DNA of 64,000 nt. Origin: Lachancea thermotolerans CBS 6340. Lineage: Eukaryota > Ascomycota > Saccharomycetes > Saccharomycetales > Saccharomycetaceae. The position numbers were made by a program, and so were the translations under genes. This document shows, in pieces, positions 1-10,286 of this stretch. The notes beneath the pieces were generated by a model. That model searched no databases, had not been told where the DNA came from, and saw only the letters and a list, made by a program, of their open reading frames with translations. The stretch covers positions 806,001 through 870,000 of the forward strand of contig NC_013079.1 of the NCBI RefSeq assembly GCF_000142805.1, read 5' to 3'. Within the stretch, counting starts at the first letter, position 1, and each line of letters starts with the position of its first letter.

Positions 1-1457
1 CGGTGGAGCAAGGGTGAAGAAAGCCAGTCAAACGGTATCCTATTTTAGGGCCACCGTCAAAACGATGATAAAAATACAATTAAGTTGGAAAAAGATCGGG
101 AGAAGATAGAAAAAGCGAAATTGACGGAGTTTTAATTCTCAGAAAGTATGCAATGGAACATAAACTTTCTTCGAGTTCTTTATCGGCAATGACAGAGTCG
201 GGTATACAAGTTTTATTTGACTGATGACCAAGGAATCAAGAACTATACCTAAATAGCCTTTAAAGCGGAGGTAGTTCCGCGAGTACCCGAATAACCTAGA
301 TGTCAGGTCGCTTTTCTAATATGACAGGATAAAATCATATAAGAACTTAGAGCAGCGCATTTTGGCCCAAATAACAACGAAAGGCAGGCCAAAGGCCATT
401 AGAGAAGGAAAAGAGAGTTGTTTGACTTGAAAAGCGCAGAGTATGGGTCCGGGTTCCCATACACCGCGTTGGTGACGGGTGACAAAGCGCGCTTCAGAAT
501 AAACTTGCAACCGTCGATGAGAATATTTATAACCCCGATTGATACAACAACGGCAACCAACCGCCGAATTGTACTTGGCTTCTTTTCGTCGACCATTGCG
601 AGCTTTGCTGGCACTGTCTTGCCCCTAGATCGCCTCAAGTGTGCCAAGCTCGCAAAATATCGCGCCTGCGATAGCTCGTAGTAGCCGTAAATCACGTGAA
701 AAGATACCGACCGCTTCAGACCTAGCGTTCAGAAACTTGTGGGCCCCACCAGGCTGCACCCGAGCCATCAGAGAACGTTTTTTGTGCTGTTTAAATCGCC
801 GAGCACTTGTTTCCGAGAAGAGTGCCGCTAGGCATGTTGCTGGCCTCATTGTTACGAGCGCCGCCATCAGGAGGAGTGCTAGGAGTCCGGCGTCAGGCAT
901 GTTGACGCAGCTCAGCCAGGACACTGGAAGCCCGCGCGACAAGCATGCCGGGGGCGCTGCTGCTGTCCTCAAGCGGCATGGCCAGCGTGTCACTTCGTCA
1001 CAAAAGACACGTACCTATCGCTACACAACTCGCCCCAAGCGTGCTGCTGAGCCGCCAGAACCAGTGCGGAACGCCACGTAGCATCACTGAAAGCTGAACT
1101 GGCCATACAGATTGGGCTTGCAGTTTGCCTTGGCACTTCGAAGCGCAGTCACGTGACTATGTGACTCACGTCTGCGCTTCTCGCTTTGCCAAGCCCCGTA
1201 TTCTTATTCCGAAGCCACCTGAAGGCTCAGCAGTCGTGGACGCGGCGCGGAAGTATTCAGACGGGCACCTAACGGCCTTTTCATCAGCTGAAGGTACTTG
1301 CATCCCACGCCTTAAGATAGCACATTATACGACATGACAAATCCACTTTAAAGGCCTATCCGGAACAATTGATCTTGCCGCGAACTAGATTCAATCTTCA
1401 GCAGCTCTACCGGCAAGGAAGATCTTGTGCCACCAAGCTTGCAATCAATCAGCCACT
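1..1457. other. Gene-free left edge and RIB3 upstream region
   Basis: No recognisable gene, tRNA or repeat was found here. The open frames are short, mostly begin at TTG or GTG, and overlap each other on both strands. Two CACGTG E-boxes occur, at 693-698 and 1150-1155. A TGACTCA Gcn4-type site lies at 1162-1168. The region is long for a yeast intergenic spacer, even though part of it must be the RIB3 promoter. Confidence 0.6.
1162..1168. promoter_or_regulatory. Gcn4-type site TGACTCA upstream of RIB3
   Basis: TGACTCA, the Gcn4 consensus, lies about 290 bp upstream of the RIB3 ATG and just after a TCACGTGAC palindrome at 1149-1157 (Cbf1-type). Gcn4 control of a riboflavin gene would be plausible for amino-acid starvation, but this is inferred from the motif alone. 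Confidence 0.4.
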
Positions 1458-2096
1458 ATGTCAAACAACTTCACGCCATTCGAAGAGGCGCTAGAGCTTT
1501 TCAAGCAGAACAAATTCGTGATGGTCATGGACGATGAAGGCCGGGAAAACGAGGCAGACCTGATCTGCGCCGCAGAGGGAGTGACCCAGGAGCAGATGGC
1601 GTTCCTCGTACGGTACTCCTCGGGCTACGTCTGTGCACCACTCACCAACGAAATCGCAGACAGAATTGACCTGCCCTTGATGCGCAGCATGGACGTCAAG
1701 TCGTCACAGGACGACCGTCACGGCACAGCGTACACCATAACCTGCGACTTCGCGGACGGAACAACCACAGGAATCTCAGCGCACGACAGAGCCCTCACTT
1801 GCAGAAAGCTGGCCGACGCTTCGACGAAGCCCGCGGACTTCCTGAAGCCAGGCCACATCGTCCCTCTGAGGGCCGTCGACGGCGGCGTCCTACAGAGAGG
1901 CGGCCACACAGAGGCCGCGGTAGACCTGTGCAAGCTGGCAGGAAAGGCTCCTGTTGGCGTCATCTGCGAGCTGGTGAGAGACGAGGACGGGCTGATGATG
2001 CGGCGCGACGACTGCTTTAAGATGAAGCAGAAGTTCGACATTCCACTCATCACCATCGAGCAGCTAAAAGAGTACATTTCTAAGCACAACTCATGA
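1458..2096 (+). CDS. RIB3: 3,4-dihydroxy-2-butanone 4-phosphate synthase
   Basis: Converts ribulose 5-phosphate to 3,4-dihydroxy-2-butanone 4-phosphate plus formate, supplying the four-carbon unit of riboflavin. The 212-residue protein carries the acidic metal-site motif DDEGRENEADL (25-35), DRHGTAYT (86-93), the GISAHDR stretch (105-111) and RGGHTEA (147-153), all typical of the RibB/Rib3 family, and its length matches fungal Rib3. The ATG at 1458 is chosen because the conserved N-terminus begins a few residues after it; the frame runs open further upstream only to a TTG. It converges on WRS1 with a 99 bp gap. In S. cerevisiae the gene is YDR487C, consistent with the neighbouring VPS60, VPS72 and VPS52. 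Confidence 0.95.
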   Translation: MSNNFTPFEEALELFKQNKFVMVMDDEGRENEADLICAAEGVTQEQMAFLVRYSSGYVCAPLTNEIADRIDLPLMRSMDVKSSQDDRHGTAYTITCDFADGTTTGISAHDRALTCRKLADASTKPADFLKPGHIVPLRAVDGGVLQRGGHTEAAVDLCKLAGKAPVGVICELVRDEDGLMMRRDDCFKMKQKFDIPLITIEQLKEYISKHNS

Positions 2097-2195
2097 GGCC
2101 CCCTTTGATGTTTAATTATCTATCGCATCATTGAAAAACTATATAGCAACGAGACCTTGTATCTAAAAGACGTAGCCGTGCGTCGCCATGGCGCC

Positions 2196-3476
2196 TCACT
2201 TCTTCTCTTTGGGCTTGACTGGAACCAGTCTCTCCTGCTGGCCCCAAACCAGCTTGTGGGGCTGCATGAATTGGTCAATGACTTCATCAGTAACTCTAGC
2301 CTTGCGTTCCTGGAATTCCTTAACGAACTCCTGAAGAACGTCGATACAAAGCTTCTTCATTTCTCCGGAGAGGAGCTCGCCGCTCTTGTACTTGTTGTAA
2401 ACGTCCTCCAGGAACTCGTCATCGTCCTTGAAGAAGCTCAAGTATTGGAAGGCTACGTCCACGTCCGGGTTCCCGCCCAGCTTTCTGTGGTCCTCAATAG
2501 ACACTTGACCGCCGGAGAAAGCGTACTTATTGATCTTTTTCTGGATCTGCTTTGGAGTGTCGGTCATGAAAATAGCTGTAGTGTCGTCTGAGGCACTCAT
2601 CTTCGTGGTAGAGCCTTGAAGAGCAGGGAAGAATTTAGAGTGGATCAGCGCAGGCTTGGAGAACTTCAGTTTCTCGGCAACGTCTCTGCACACTCTGAAG
2701 TATGGGTCCTGGTCGATCGCGCATGGAATCAGACAAGGTGTCTTGTTTGGAATTCCCAAAACGTCTGGGTACGAAGATGGGAACGCGGAGGCAATCTGGA
2801 TAGAGGCAAAGTGGAACTTACCAATACAGTCAGAGTCGTTGAAACCGAAGACAGCCTTGGCAGTGGAGCCTGTGATTTGCCTGGAAACTCTCACGACAGT
2901 TTCGTAGAAACCGCCGCCCATGTAAGCAAGGTCTGAGAAAATAAAAGTCTTCTGGGGGTTGAAGCCGACAGAGATGATGTCGCTGGCGTTCTGGCGAGCA
3001 AAGCGCTTGACGTCCTCGATGGTTAGTTTCTGCTTGAACAAGAACTTTTCGTCGTCGGTCAACTCAATTACTAGCGGAGCGTCGAACACATCCTGTAGCC
3101 ATTTAGTGAAAACAAATGGTACCATGTGGCCCAGATGCATGGAGTCCGAAGAGGGCCCTCTCCCTGTGTACAGGAAGAAAGGCTTGCCTTGCTCGTACAG
3201 ATCAAGGATCTTGTTAAAGTCACGCTCACTGAAAAACAAGCCCTTGCGCAGGAAGTGGTGGGGCTTGTGGCCTGTCACCTGTTCGAACCTCTGCAAGGTT
3301 TCCTCACCGACAGCCTTGGTTCCGAATTGCTTGATCAGCTTGTCGTAGTCAATATCCTGGGACTGACCGTTTTCATCAACAGCGCCCTCCACGTCCCATG
3401 GTGTGATGTTCTGTTCTTTCACGGACAGGTCCGCCAGCTTCTCGCTAGCCGCAGCAGGTGATATTTGTTCAGTCAT
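2196..3476 (-). CDS. WRS1: Cytoplasmic tryptophanyl-tRNA synthetase
   Basis: Class I aminoacyl-tRNA synthetase charging tRNA-Trp with tryptophan in the cytosol. The 426-residue product has the eukaryotic layout: a short N-terminal extension with the conserved TPWDVEG, the HIGH-type motif HLGH (114-117), and the KMSAS signature loop (292-296). The IDQDPYFRVCRDVA segment is also characteristic. It reads almost collinearly with yeast Wrs1. The ATG at 3476 is used; an in-frame TTG two codons upstream is not needed. Divergent from VPS60 across a 651 bp spacer. S. cerevisiae counterpart YOL097C. Confidence 0.97.
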   Translation of the reverse strand: MTEQISPAAASEKLADLSVKEQNITPWDVEGAVDENGQSQDIDYDKLIKQFGTKAVGEETLQRFEQVTGHKPHHFLRKGLFFSERDFNKILDLYEQGKPFFLYTGRGPSSDSMHLGHMVPFVFTKWLQDVFDAPLVIELTDDEKFLFKQKLTIEDVKRFARQNASDIISVGFNPQKTFIFSDLAYMGGGFYETVVRVSRQITGSTAKAVFGFNDSDCIGKFHFASIQIASAFPSSYPDVLGIPNKTPCLIPCAIDQDPYFRVCRDVAEKLKFSKPALIHSKFFPALQGSTTKMSASDDTTAIFMTDTPKQIQKKINKYAFSGGQVSIEDHRKLGGNPDVDVAFQYLSFFKDDDEFLEDVYNKYKSGELLSGEMKKLCIDVLQEFVKEFQERKARVTDEVIDQFMQPHKLVWGQQERLVPVKPKEKK

Positions 3477-4127
3477 TGGCAACTCACTGGTAAGTTGTTT
3501 GCTTAATTACTATTTTACAGCTCTTCTCGAGCGATGACTAGTCCATACAAGCCAAAATTTTTCAGTAGATAATGCGACTCCGAAGACAGTAAATATCGAA
3601 ATAGCGAGAATTTGGCCTAGAAAATGCCCTCGTAGTGCCCGCCAGCTACTGCCTTCATCCCAAATATCAGTCTTGGTATTGGAAGGAGCTCTAAAATCTT
3701 TTCTCTAGATTGGAAACCCACTACAATCGCTTGGGAAGCAAAACCAGCAGTTTCGTAGACAAACAGGTCCTATGTAGCTTCCGAACGCACTGACGCTGAG
3801 CTTCAGCGTCAACTCCGGTCCTTAGCCGCGAATCAAAGCTGCAGATTTCAGATAGAAAGTGTTTTTTCTGTGAGCTTACTGGCACGGGTGTATCATTGTA
3901 ATAGTATACAGGGAGGGGATACGCTTCTACGCAGAGCACGATTACTCCTTGTTGGCTAATCAATGACGCCGTCGATATGTTGAGATAGCCTGTATATAAC
4001 ATTTGTATTAGAACCAAAGGAAATCCTTCCGCATCGCGGGTTCTTAGTATCAAAGCTCACACACATCTCATCTGTTTAATATTGATTAGACAAAACCCTA
4101 CAAACAAGCGACCCAAGCAGCGTCAAA
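3477..4127. other. Divergent WRS1-VPS60 promoter region
   Basis: A 651 bp spacer between two divergent genes. A 110-codon frame on the minus strand (3721-4053) opens at TTG and resembles nothing known to me. An ACCCTA element (4095-4100) and AT-rich stretches near 4075-4090 are the only signals seen. No RNA gene is apparent. Confidence 0.5.
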
Positions 4128-4811
4128 ATGAACAGAATCTTTGGATATGGCGGGCGCAAGAACCACGAGCAGCTTTTGCAGGACTCCAACAAGGCCATGA
4201 ACGAGGCACAGCAGTCCATGCAACAACGTATTTCGGGCATTGACACTCAGATTTCACAACTAAACGTGCAATTGCAAGCTATACAACGGAAGATCTCATC
4301 AACCAAATCTGCAGCGGGCCAGAAGCCTTTACGGCAGCGCGCCCTAAAGCTGCTCAATAAGCGCAAGCAGCTGGAAGGAATGAGAGACTCCTTGGACTCA
4401 CAGTCGTGGTCCATGAACCAGGCTCAAATGACTAGCGACAACCTCAGGAACACAATGGTGACTGTCAACGCCCTCAAGCAAACCAATAAAGCTCTGAAAG
4501 CTCAGTATGGCAAGATCAACGTTGACAAACTCCAAGACATGCAGGACGAGATGCTCGACCTTGTGGAACAAGGTGAGGAGCTCCAGCAAGTGCTAGCAAT
4601 GGGCAGTGGCGCCCAAGACTTCGACGACATCAGCGAGACCGAGCTCGATGCAGAGCTGGAGGCTCTTGGGGATGACCAGCTCTACGGAGAAATGAACTTA
4701 GAGGGCGACACCGCAGGTGAAATCCCCTCCTACCTAAGCGGGACGGTACCTCAGTTCGTGGATGAAGAGCCCCTATCGGAGGCAGAGGGCAAGCTGGAGA
4801 CTGCTACGTAG
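4128..4811 (+). CDS. VPS60: ESCRT-III-related Snf7-family protein Vps60
   Basis: Snf7/CHMP5-type subunit acting late in ESCRT-III function at endosomes, where with Vta1 it stimulates the Vps4 ATPase. The 227-residue protein begins MNRIFGYG, nearly identical to yeast Vps60. A basic, helical N-terminal core follows (Q/K-rich helices 17-90, with the SQSWSMNQAQ stretch) and then an acidic C-terminal half. That half contains DKLQDMQDEMLDL and a C-terminal LSGTVPQFVDEEP segment of the kind that binds Vta1. Convergent with COQ3, only 38 bp between stop codons. S. cerevisiae counterpart YDR486C. Confidence 0.95.
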   Translation: MNRIFGYGGRKNHEQLLQDSNKAMNEAQQSMQQRISGIDTQISQLNVQLQAIQRKISSTKSAAGQKPLRQRALKLLNKRKQLEGMRDSLDSQSWSMNQAQMTSDNLRNTMVTVNALKQTNKALKAQYGKINVDKLQDMQDEMLDLVEQGEELQQVLAMGSGAQDFDDISETELDAELEALGDDQLYGEMNLEGDTAGEIPSYLSGTVPQFVDEEPLSEAEGKLETAT

Positions 4812-4849
4812 ATCGTCTGCTGTTCTCTATGTACGCATATAACATATAA

Positions 4850-5770
4850 TCAAAGCTTCTTTACGGCCATGATGTAGTTGCCAATTCCGGAACATTCGTG
4901 AATGGCCCAACCCTTCAAGGGCACATACATGGTGCCTTTGCAGTCCAGAACCTGGTACTGTCCCGCACACTCGTCCTTGAACCATTGTTCTATCTCCTCC
5001 GAGTTAATGTACTTTGAGAGGTGGTGAGTCCCAGAAGGAACAACTTTAATAACTCGCTCGGCCACGAAAATGGTTGTGAACCATGATATGGGATCCCTGT
5101 TGATTGTACTCAGGAACAGGACACCGCCTCTATTGAGCCGGTTCCACGCGTGTCTCAAAATTTCGCTCGGCTGGTCGACGTGCTCCAGCATCTCCATGCA
5201 AGTAACAAGATCGTAGTTTTCTGTCACATCTTCCAAAGGAACAAGCTGGTAGTTGAGCTTGTTCTTGACCAAGGGGTCCTTCTCTGCATGTCCACGCGCA
5301 ACCTCAATGCATTCTGGAGTTAAATCAACACCATCAACTTTGGATACGAACGGCATCCTCGCCAATGATTCGGTAAGTATACCGCCCCCACACCCTATGT
5401 CTAAGACACGATATTTGTGTTTCTGAAGTTGAGAACGCACATCTTGGTCCAGTTCTTGCTCTATGGCCGTTGAAACACGCGCTGGAAGGTGTTCTTTGTA
5501 GTTGAAGCCGGGAACATACGTATCAGGGCCTGCCTTGAACTGTTCACGCAGCGTTTTTTGGATGAAGTCCATTCTCGCCAAGTTCATTTTATGAAGAATT
5601 CGCTGCGGTCCGGACACATCCCACCAAGAAGGCGCTAACTCAGTAAAATGCAGCACTTCGTCTTGTGAAGCAGCTGTTGAACCCCCTTGGCTGGTAGTGG
5701 CGCCAGAAGATACAGGCTTCAAGAACTCGGGATTAAATTTCGTATACGCTCGCTTTAACACTCTAATCAT
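4850..5770 (-). CDS. COQ3: Ubiquinone biosynthesis O-methyltransferase, mitochondrial
   Basis: SAM-dependent methyltransferase performing both O-methylation steps of coenzyme Q synthesis on the matrix side of the inner membrane. The 306-residue protein starts with a basic presequence (MIRVLKRAYTK) and contains the SAM-binding loop DIGCGGG (124-130). ELAPSWWD, the EMLEHVD motif and GTHHLSKYI are also typical of UbiG/Coq3. The ATG at 5770 gives a normal mitochondrial presequence; a TTG four codons upstream was not used. Divergent from VPS72 over 234 bp. S. cerevisiae counterpart YOL096C. Confidence 0.95.
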   Translation of the reverse strand: MIRVLKRAYTKFNPEFLKPVSSGATTSQGGSTAASQDEVLHFTELAPSWWDVSGPQRILHKMNLARMDFIQKTLREQFKAGPDTYVPGFNYKEHLPARVSTAIEQELDQDVRSQLQKHKYRVLDIGCGGGILTESLARMPFVSKVDGVDLTPECIEVARGHAEKDPLVKNKLNYQLVPLEDVTENYDLVTCMEMLEHVDQPSEILRHAWNRLNRGGVLFLSTINRDPISWFTTIFVAERVIKVVPSGTHHLSKYINSEEIEQWFKDECAGQYQVLDCKGTMYVPLKGWAIHECSGIGNYIMAVKKL

Positions 5771-6004
5771 GGTGAATGCCAATTAATTCAAGGGGCTCGA
5801 GCTGTTTGAGGCACAAAGGAGACTCAAAACGAATGATGCAGACTTTCCCCGCTTAAAAACCTGGGATATAAGAGGCTTGTCAGCTTTTTTATATTTCAAT
5901 ATTTCTCGTTAAGGTTCATCATCTTAAACAAAGATTTAAGATTTACATCTTCAACCCTACCACAACTTCGACCAAAAGGCAGAAGGCAGGATAAGGCCAT
6001 AAAC

Positions 6005-8098
6005 ATGACTGACTCAGGAGAAATGCTGATGGCCAGCAGATCGCGAAGGTCTAATGCTGGCAATAAAATGCAGAAGCTGATAGACCAGGAGCGGCAGGAG
6101 CTTCAAGAAAGGACAGCAGCGCTTGATGAGGACGAAATCAACCTTTTATTTCAAGAGGAAGAAGGTGACGAGGAGTTCACTGCAGATGACAAGCGTCGGA
6201 AAGATGATGATGAAGTGTTTTCAAACTCCGAAGACGAAAGTGACGCAGAAGATGATGAGGAAGAAGGCGAAAGAGAGCTTCAACAGCAGGAGCGAAAGAA
6301 GCGAAAGCTTTCACAGAAGAAGAAGATACCAGTGGTGAAAAAGCGCCCTAATATTGAGACAGCAGCCAAGCCTCAGTATGAACAGCCTAAAGCCGAAAGC
6401 TTGCTCTTAGGTAGCCGAAGAACCTCTAAAAGATCGTCCGTTGTCGCCAATAAACTTCAGGTATATGAAAAGCTTGCAAAGGCAGAGAAAAAGAGAGTAC
6501 AGATTCAAGACCGCCTTAGGAAGAGCAAAGCAAATTTAGCGTATGTGGAGCTCACTCAAGAGGATAGGCTGCGCCAAGCGGAAGAGACGGAGAAGATAAA
6601 TTTACAGAGTCTTAATAAATTCAAAGAGGAAGAGATCTACAAAAAGGAGACCAGAATTGCATTACAACTCCGGAAAAAAGCCAAGTTCGCCATGGGTGAA
6701 ATTATGATAAGGATCAACACGTTGGGGTGGAGATTGACGCCTCTTATGGAGGTGGAAGACAGGCAATTTTGGGAACAGCAGCTTTCAAAGAGACATAAAA
6801 AGAAGAAGAAGTACACTAGGAGAAAGAAAGACAAATCAACAGAAGCTGTAAGTGAGGGCTCTAAAACAGTCCCCGATGGAACGAAAGAAACTAATCAGAG
6901 CCCTGAGAATGAGGGCAAACGTGAAACAGAACACAGCAAGCAGCCTCTTCCCGCAGATTCTGATTCGAGTGACAAGCTAATTGCTCCCAAGCTAGAAGAC
7001 AGCAAATTAGAGGAAACAGAGACAATGTCTGCGGCCGAGGAGAGCCCAGAGCCAGCTGAAATGAAGATTAATGAGAAAGGTTCACATGAGGACAAGACGA
7101 TTAACGAGGAGAGTGATGCCGTTCATGAGCAAACGGGCAGCGATCACAAGGACCACGATCAAAGTACAAACTCGGAAAGTAAGTTCGAAATCCCAAATAA
7201 AACCGAATTCGCTGCTGAGAATGGCGAGCACACCGATGTAGCTTCGAGAGCTGGAACACCTAATGCTCTTCCAATAGAAGAACTCCAATCTTCGCCAGTT
7301 CTTTCGACAGAAGAAAATGAAAATAAAAGCTTGCCGAAACAAGTCTCTTTTGCAGCTGAAAACGAAGTCACTAAGTTTGATTCTTCAGAACCTGCAAACA
7401 CTGTGCCATCTAGAGAGCAGTCAGTTGAATCAGAATTATCAAGGCAGACATCTAAAGAGCCCACTGAGCAAGACGAAAAAGACGAAACGGACGCTTCAGA
7501 AATTTATGAAGGGCCAGAACAACTAGTTGGACGAAACTTCATCACGCTATATGCCTACCCCGAAGAAAATCCAAAAGTCCACGATGTGAGGCCATATATT
7601 TTTGGCCCCCAGTGGATGCAGCCTCTTAACTCTCGTTCAGAAGATGTTGAAACTATTGCAAAAATATACAACAACCAAGATGAAAGCAACTGGTCTGATG
7701 TTGGCTCCTCCTTGATACCCGACTTGTCAGCACTTGAAAAGTTTCCCGCATTTGGAGAATATGACAAAAAGCTTTCAACAGAAGTCGCAGAGGAGACAGA
7801 CACGAGACTTCAGCTCGAAATCAAAACTCCAGCTCCAGCTGGTGTGTTTTTGCCAAATGGTATACGGAAGAAGTGTCTGATTACAAATCGGGATTGCCAG
7901 TACTTCGATCCGAAGAACGGTGTGCCGTATGCAGATGTTGAGGCGTATAAGACGGTTCAAGAATTACAAGACCCAATTGGCGATGGAGGTAGTGAAGAAG
8001 AGCCGCGCCCGCAGTACAAATGGTTTGGATTTGCGCGTGGTGGTATATTCCTTGACGTCCGTCAGAAGCCTGCCAAAGGTGTCCCCGAAGGTTTTTAG
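6005..8098 (+). CDS. VPS72: SWR1 complex subunit Vps72 (YL1 family)
   Basis: H2A.Z-binding subunit of the SWR1 chromatin remodeller, which exchanges H2A for H2A.Z at promoters. The 697-residue protein has the YL1 N-terminal signature RSRRSNAGNKM (about 12-22), followed by a long acidic stretch (about 40-95) expected to contact the histone dimer. A basic region around residues 255-280 and a low-complexity acidic Ser/Glu-rich middle (about 280-500) follow. The C-terminal YL1_C domain has RKKCLITNRDCQYFDPK. Length is a little short of yeast Vps72. Convergent with HMI1 with 46 bp between them. S. cerevisiae counterpart YDR485C. Confidence 0.93.
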   Translation: MTDSGEMLMASRSRRSNAGNKMQKLIDQERQELQERTAALDEDEINLLFQEEEGDEEFTADDKRRKDDDEVFSNSEDESDAEDDEEEGERELQQQERKKRKLSQKKKIPVVKKRPNIETAAKPQYEQPKAESLLLGSRRTSKRSSVVANKLQVYEKLAKAEKKRVQIQDRLRKSKANLAYVELTQEDRLRQAEETEKINLQSLNKFKEEEIYKKETRIALQLRKKAKFAMGEIMIRINTLGWRLTPLMEVEDRQFWEQQLSKRHKKKKKYTRRKKDKSTEAVSEGSKTVPDGTKETNQSPENEGKRETEHSKQPLPADSDSSDKLIAPKLEDSKLEETETMSAAEESPEPAEMKINEKGSHEDKTINEESDAVHEQTGSDHKDHDQSTNSESKFEIPNKTEFAAENGEHTDVASRAGTPNALPIEELQSSPVLSTEENENKSLPKQVSFAAENEVTKFDSSEPANTVPSREQSVESELSRQTSKEPTEQDEKDETDASEIYEGPEQLVGRNFITLYAYPEENPKVHDVRPYIFGPQWMQPLNSRSEDVETIAKIYNNQDESNWSDVGSSLIPDLSALEKFPAFGEYDKKLSTEVAEETDTRLQLEIKTPAPAGVFLPNGIRKKCLITNRDCQYFDPKNGVPYADVEAYKTVQELQDPIGDGGSEEEPRPQYKWFGFARGGIFLDVRQKPAKGVPEGF

Positions 8099-8144
8099 TT
8101 AAGTAAGTTCAATGATATAGAAGGTTTTGAAAGGTTGTTCTGAT

Positions 8145-10286
8145 CTAGATGTGTTTGAGCGAGTTACATACCATACGCACCATCGTGCTATAAGCTCTCA
8201 CAGAGGGGTTGAGGCTAAATTTTTGGTTGACGGCGCGGTACTTTTGCAGGCTTGACTCCAGCTGCCTGCCAATTGGCCTATTCAAATCCTTGTTGTAGTA
8301 GTTCCATATTTTCTGGTTGTCAAATATTCCCGTACCACTTTCAGGGTTTGGAGGGGGCAAAAATTTGTTTTTCACGTTCATCATGTACAAAAGATTACGA
8401 GCCCGTGTCATCCCCACATATAGTGCGTTCTTTTCTATTGGGAAGTTTGAATTTGAACTACCTGATAGAAAGACAACAGGGAATTCTAAACCCTTCGATG
8501 AATGTATGGTTGAAATTTTAACCGCTCCAAGGTCATGTATGTTGCTGCGCTCGTTCGCAGCATGCTGTATGAAAGAGGAGTGCTGATCCATCCAAGTCTC
8601 CAAGAACCACTCTGTGAGCGAGACGTTCTGTGGTCTGGTACTGGAACACAATTTCAAAACGCCCAGCATCTCTATCAAGTGCTCTCTGAATATTTCTAAA
8701 TCATTTTCATTTTTTATTTCGTCCGGTTTAAAACCAATTTGATGAGAAACTGTCACCAATCTTGAAATGATCGAGATAGCTGTTAGCGGCTGGCTAGATT
8801 CCAAATATTCCAGCAAAGGCTCCAAGTGTCTAACGAAGCTCTCTATTCTAGTTCGATTAGACACGCCGGTTGGCCATTGACGGCTTTGTGAAATGAAATT
8901 CCACAACGAAATATTTGCCTTTTGGGCTTCGCCGAAAAGTGTCTGTATGGATTGGTTACTCACGCCTTTTAGTGAGCTCAGTGTCACGATCACGCTAAAA
9001 TCACTCTGATGCTGGCCCGCTCCTTCAACGAATCTCTTCTCCCTACTGACTAGCATACACGTTTTCAGTAAGTCAACAAGAAACTTGATATTTTTGTCTG
9101 ATATCCAATCTGGCTGTGCTGTCAGCTTTTCAGTAGGTATCCCATAAGAGGAAAAGTGATCGCCCACGGCTTTAAGCTGGGCGTTTGTCCTTGTAAGAAC
9201 TGCGATATCAGACAGCTTGACTGAATTACTGACAAGCTGACAGATTTTGTCCGTGATAATCTCTAGTTCTTCCAGGGGATCCGCGATGTCAACCAGTGAC
9301 GGTTCGATTCCCATGGGTTCTTTAGAGAAAAATGCATTGTTATTTGTTACAGCTCTGGAAACATCCCCAGCTACAGCATTTGCCCATCTTGTTATTTCAG
9401 GTGTCGATCTGAAGTTATCATAAAGATGGAAAACTTTCAAGTTTTCAGGAGGGCGCATACTTTCAAGGAAGCGAATAACTGATCTGTTGTCTCCGAGAAA
9501 ACCGTAAATGCTCTGATGTGGGTCGCCAAAAAGAAATAGCTGTTTATTTTGTGATATTGCCGAGAGGAATGGGCCTAAAGAAGGGAAAAGATCTTGATAT
9601 TCATCAACTATCACGACTTTGTATTTGTGAAGCAAGCCGTTGGTCATTGACGGTAGTTCGCTCGCTTGATTTGCAGCACCTGATCGTAAGTACTTTGTCG
9701 CTAGTGAAATGAGTTCCTCGTTTGTAAAAACTTTCGATGCTTTCATAATTGTAACAATTTGTTCCATAGCAGCATCCTTCTCATTGACTGTTCCTTTGGC
9801 CTGGTACTCTCTGAACAAACGCTCAAACATTTTTGGGGTGAGAGTAGTGCCACGACGACCCGAAACGTATTTCTTCAGCAAATTTGCAGGAATGAGCTTT
9901 GAAAGACCCCTCCATCCGTTCTCCTCTATTATATTTACTAAACCTTCATTTTCGACAACGACTCGGTTGGCCAGGCCATGAATAGTGTAAACACCAATCT
10001 GAGCAACAAGATCAGTCAAAACGTCCCCCTGAATTCCGTCTGTTGTTGTTTCTAGCTCACTGAAAATACTATTCAACTGATTGATAACATTGTCAACAGC
10101 TTTATTGGTTAGGGATAGTACTAACACCTCGTCCGCCCCAACGATTCCTTTCGAAATGAGTTCTCTAACTTTGAGCATAAGTGTTAAAGTCTTGCCAGAC
10201 CCGGGGCCCGCTATCACCTTTACTGTTGTGGCAGGTTCATAGGCGCACTGGATGACTTCGTTTTGTGATGGAGTTGGAGTGGGCAT
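8145..10286 (-). CDS. HMI1: Mitochondrial UvrD/Rep-type DNA helicase Hmi1
   Basis: Superfamily 1 3'-5' DNA helicase needed to maintain mitochondrial DNA. The 713-residue protein has Walker A AGPGSGKT (26-33), Walker B DEYQD (228-232), GDPHQSIYGF (254-263) and the late motifs STIHSSKGLEFPVVF and YVGMTRARNLLYM. Yeast Hmi1 is known for a C-terminal mitochondrial targeting signal. The tail here (SVRAYSTMVRMVCNSLKHI) is basic and amphipathic, and the N-terminus has no presequence, in keeping with that. A CACGTG box lies at 10451-10456, about 165 bp upstream. S. cerevisiae counterpart YOL095C. Confidence 0.93.
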   Translation of the reverse strand: MPTPTPSQNEVIQCAYEPATTVKVIAGPGSGKTLTLMLKVRELISKGIVGADEVLVLSLTNKAVDNVINQLNSIFSELETTTDGIQGDVLTDLVAQIGVYTIHGLANRVVVENEGLVNIIEENGWRGLSKLIPANLLKKYVSGRRGTTLTPKMFERLFREYQAKGTVNEKDAAMEQIVTIMKASKVFTNEELISLATKYLRSGAANQASELPSMTNGLLHKYKVVIVDEYQDLFPSLGPFLSAISQNKQLFLFGDPHQSIYGFLGDNRSVIRFLESMRPPENLKVFHLYDNFRSTPEITRWANAVAGDVSRAVTNNNAFFSKEPMGIEPSLVDIADPLEELEIITDKICQLVSNSVKLSDIAVLTRTNAQLKAVGDHFSSYGIPTEKLTAQPDWISDKNIKFLVDLLKTCMLVSREKRFVEGAGQHQSDFSVIVTLSSLKGVSNQSIQTLFGEAQKANISLWNFISQSRQWPTGVSNRTRIESFVRHLEPLLEYLESSQPLTAISIISRLVTVSHQIGFKPDEIKNENDLEIFREHLIEMLGVLKLCSSTRPQNVSLTEWFLETWMDQHSSFIQHAANERSNIHDLGAVKISTIHSSKGLEFPVVFLSGSSNSNFPIEKNALYVGMTRARNLLYMMNVKNKFLPPPNPESGTGIFDNQKIWNYYNKDLNRPIGRQLESSLQKYRAVNQKFSLNPSVRAYSTMVRMVCNSLKHI

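Noticed and set aside
690-800. ATCACGTGA resembling centromere element CDEI
   Set aside because: It is followed by GC-rich sequence with no 80 bp AT-rich CDEII and no CDEIII-like CCGAA motif. The same holds for ATCACATG at 28319.
3721-4053. 110-codon frame between WRS1 and VPS60
   Set aside because: It opens at TTG, has no recognisable similarity and sits in a divergent promoter region.
9295-9320. tRNA B-box look-alike GGTTCGATTCC
   Set aside because: It lies inside the conserved HMI1 coding sequence and has no pairing stem.
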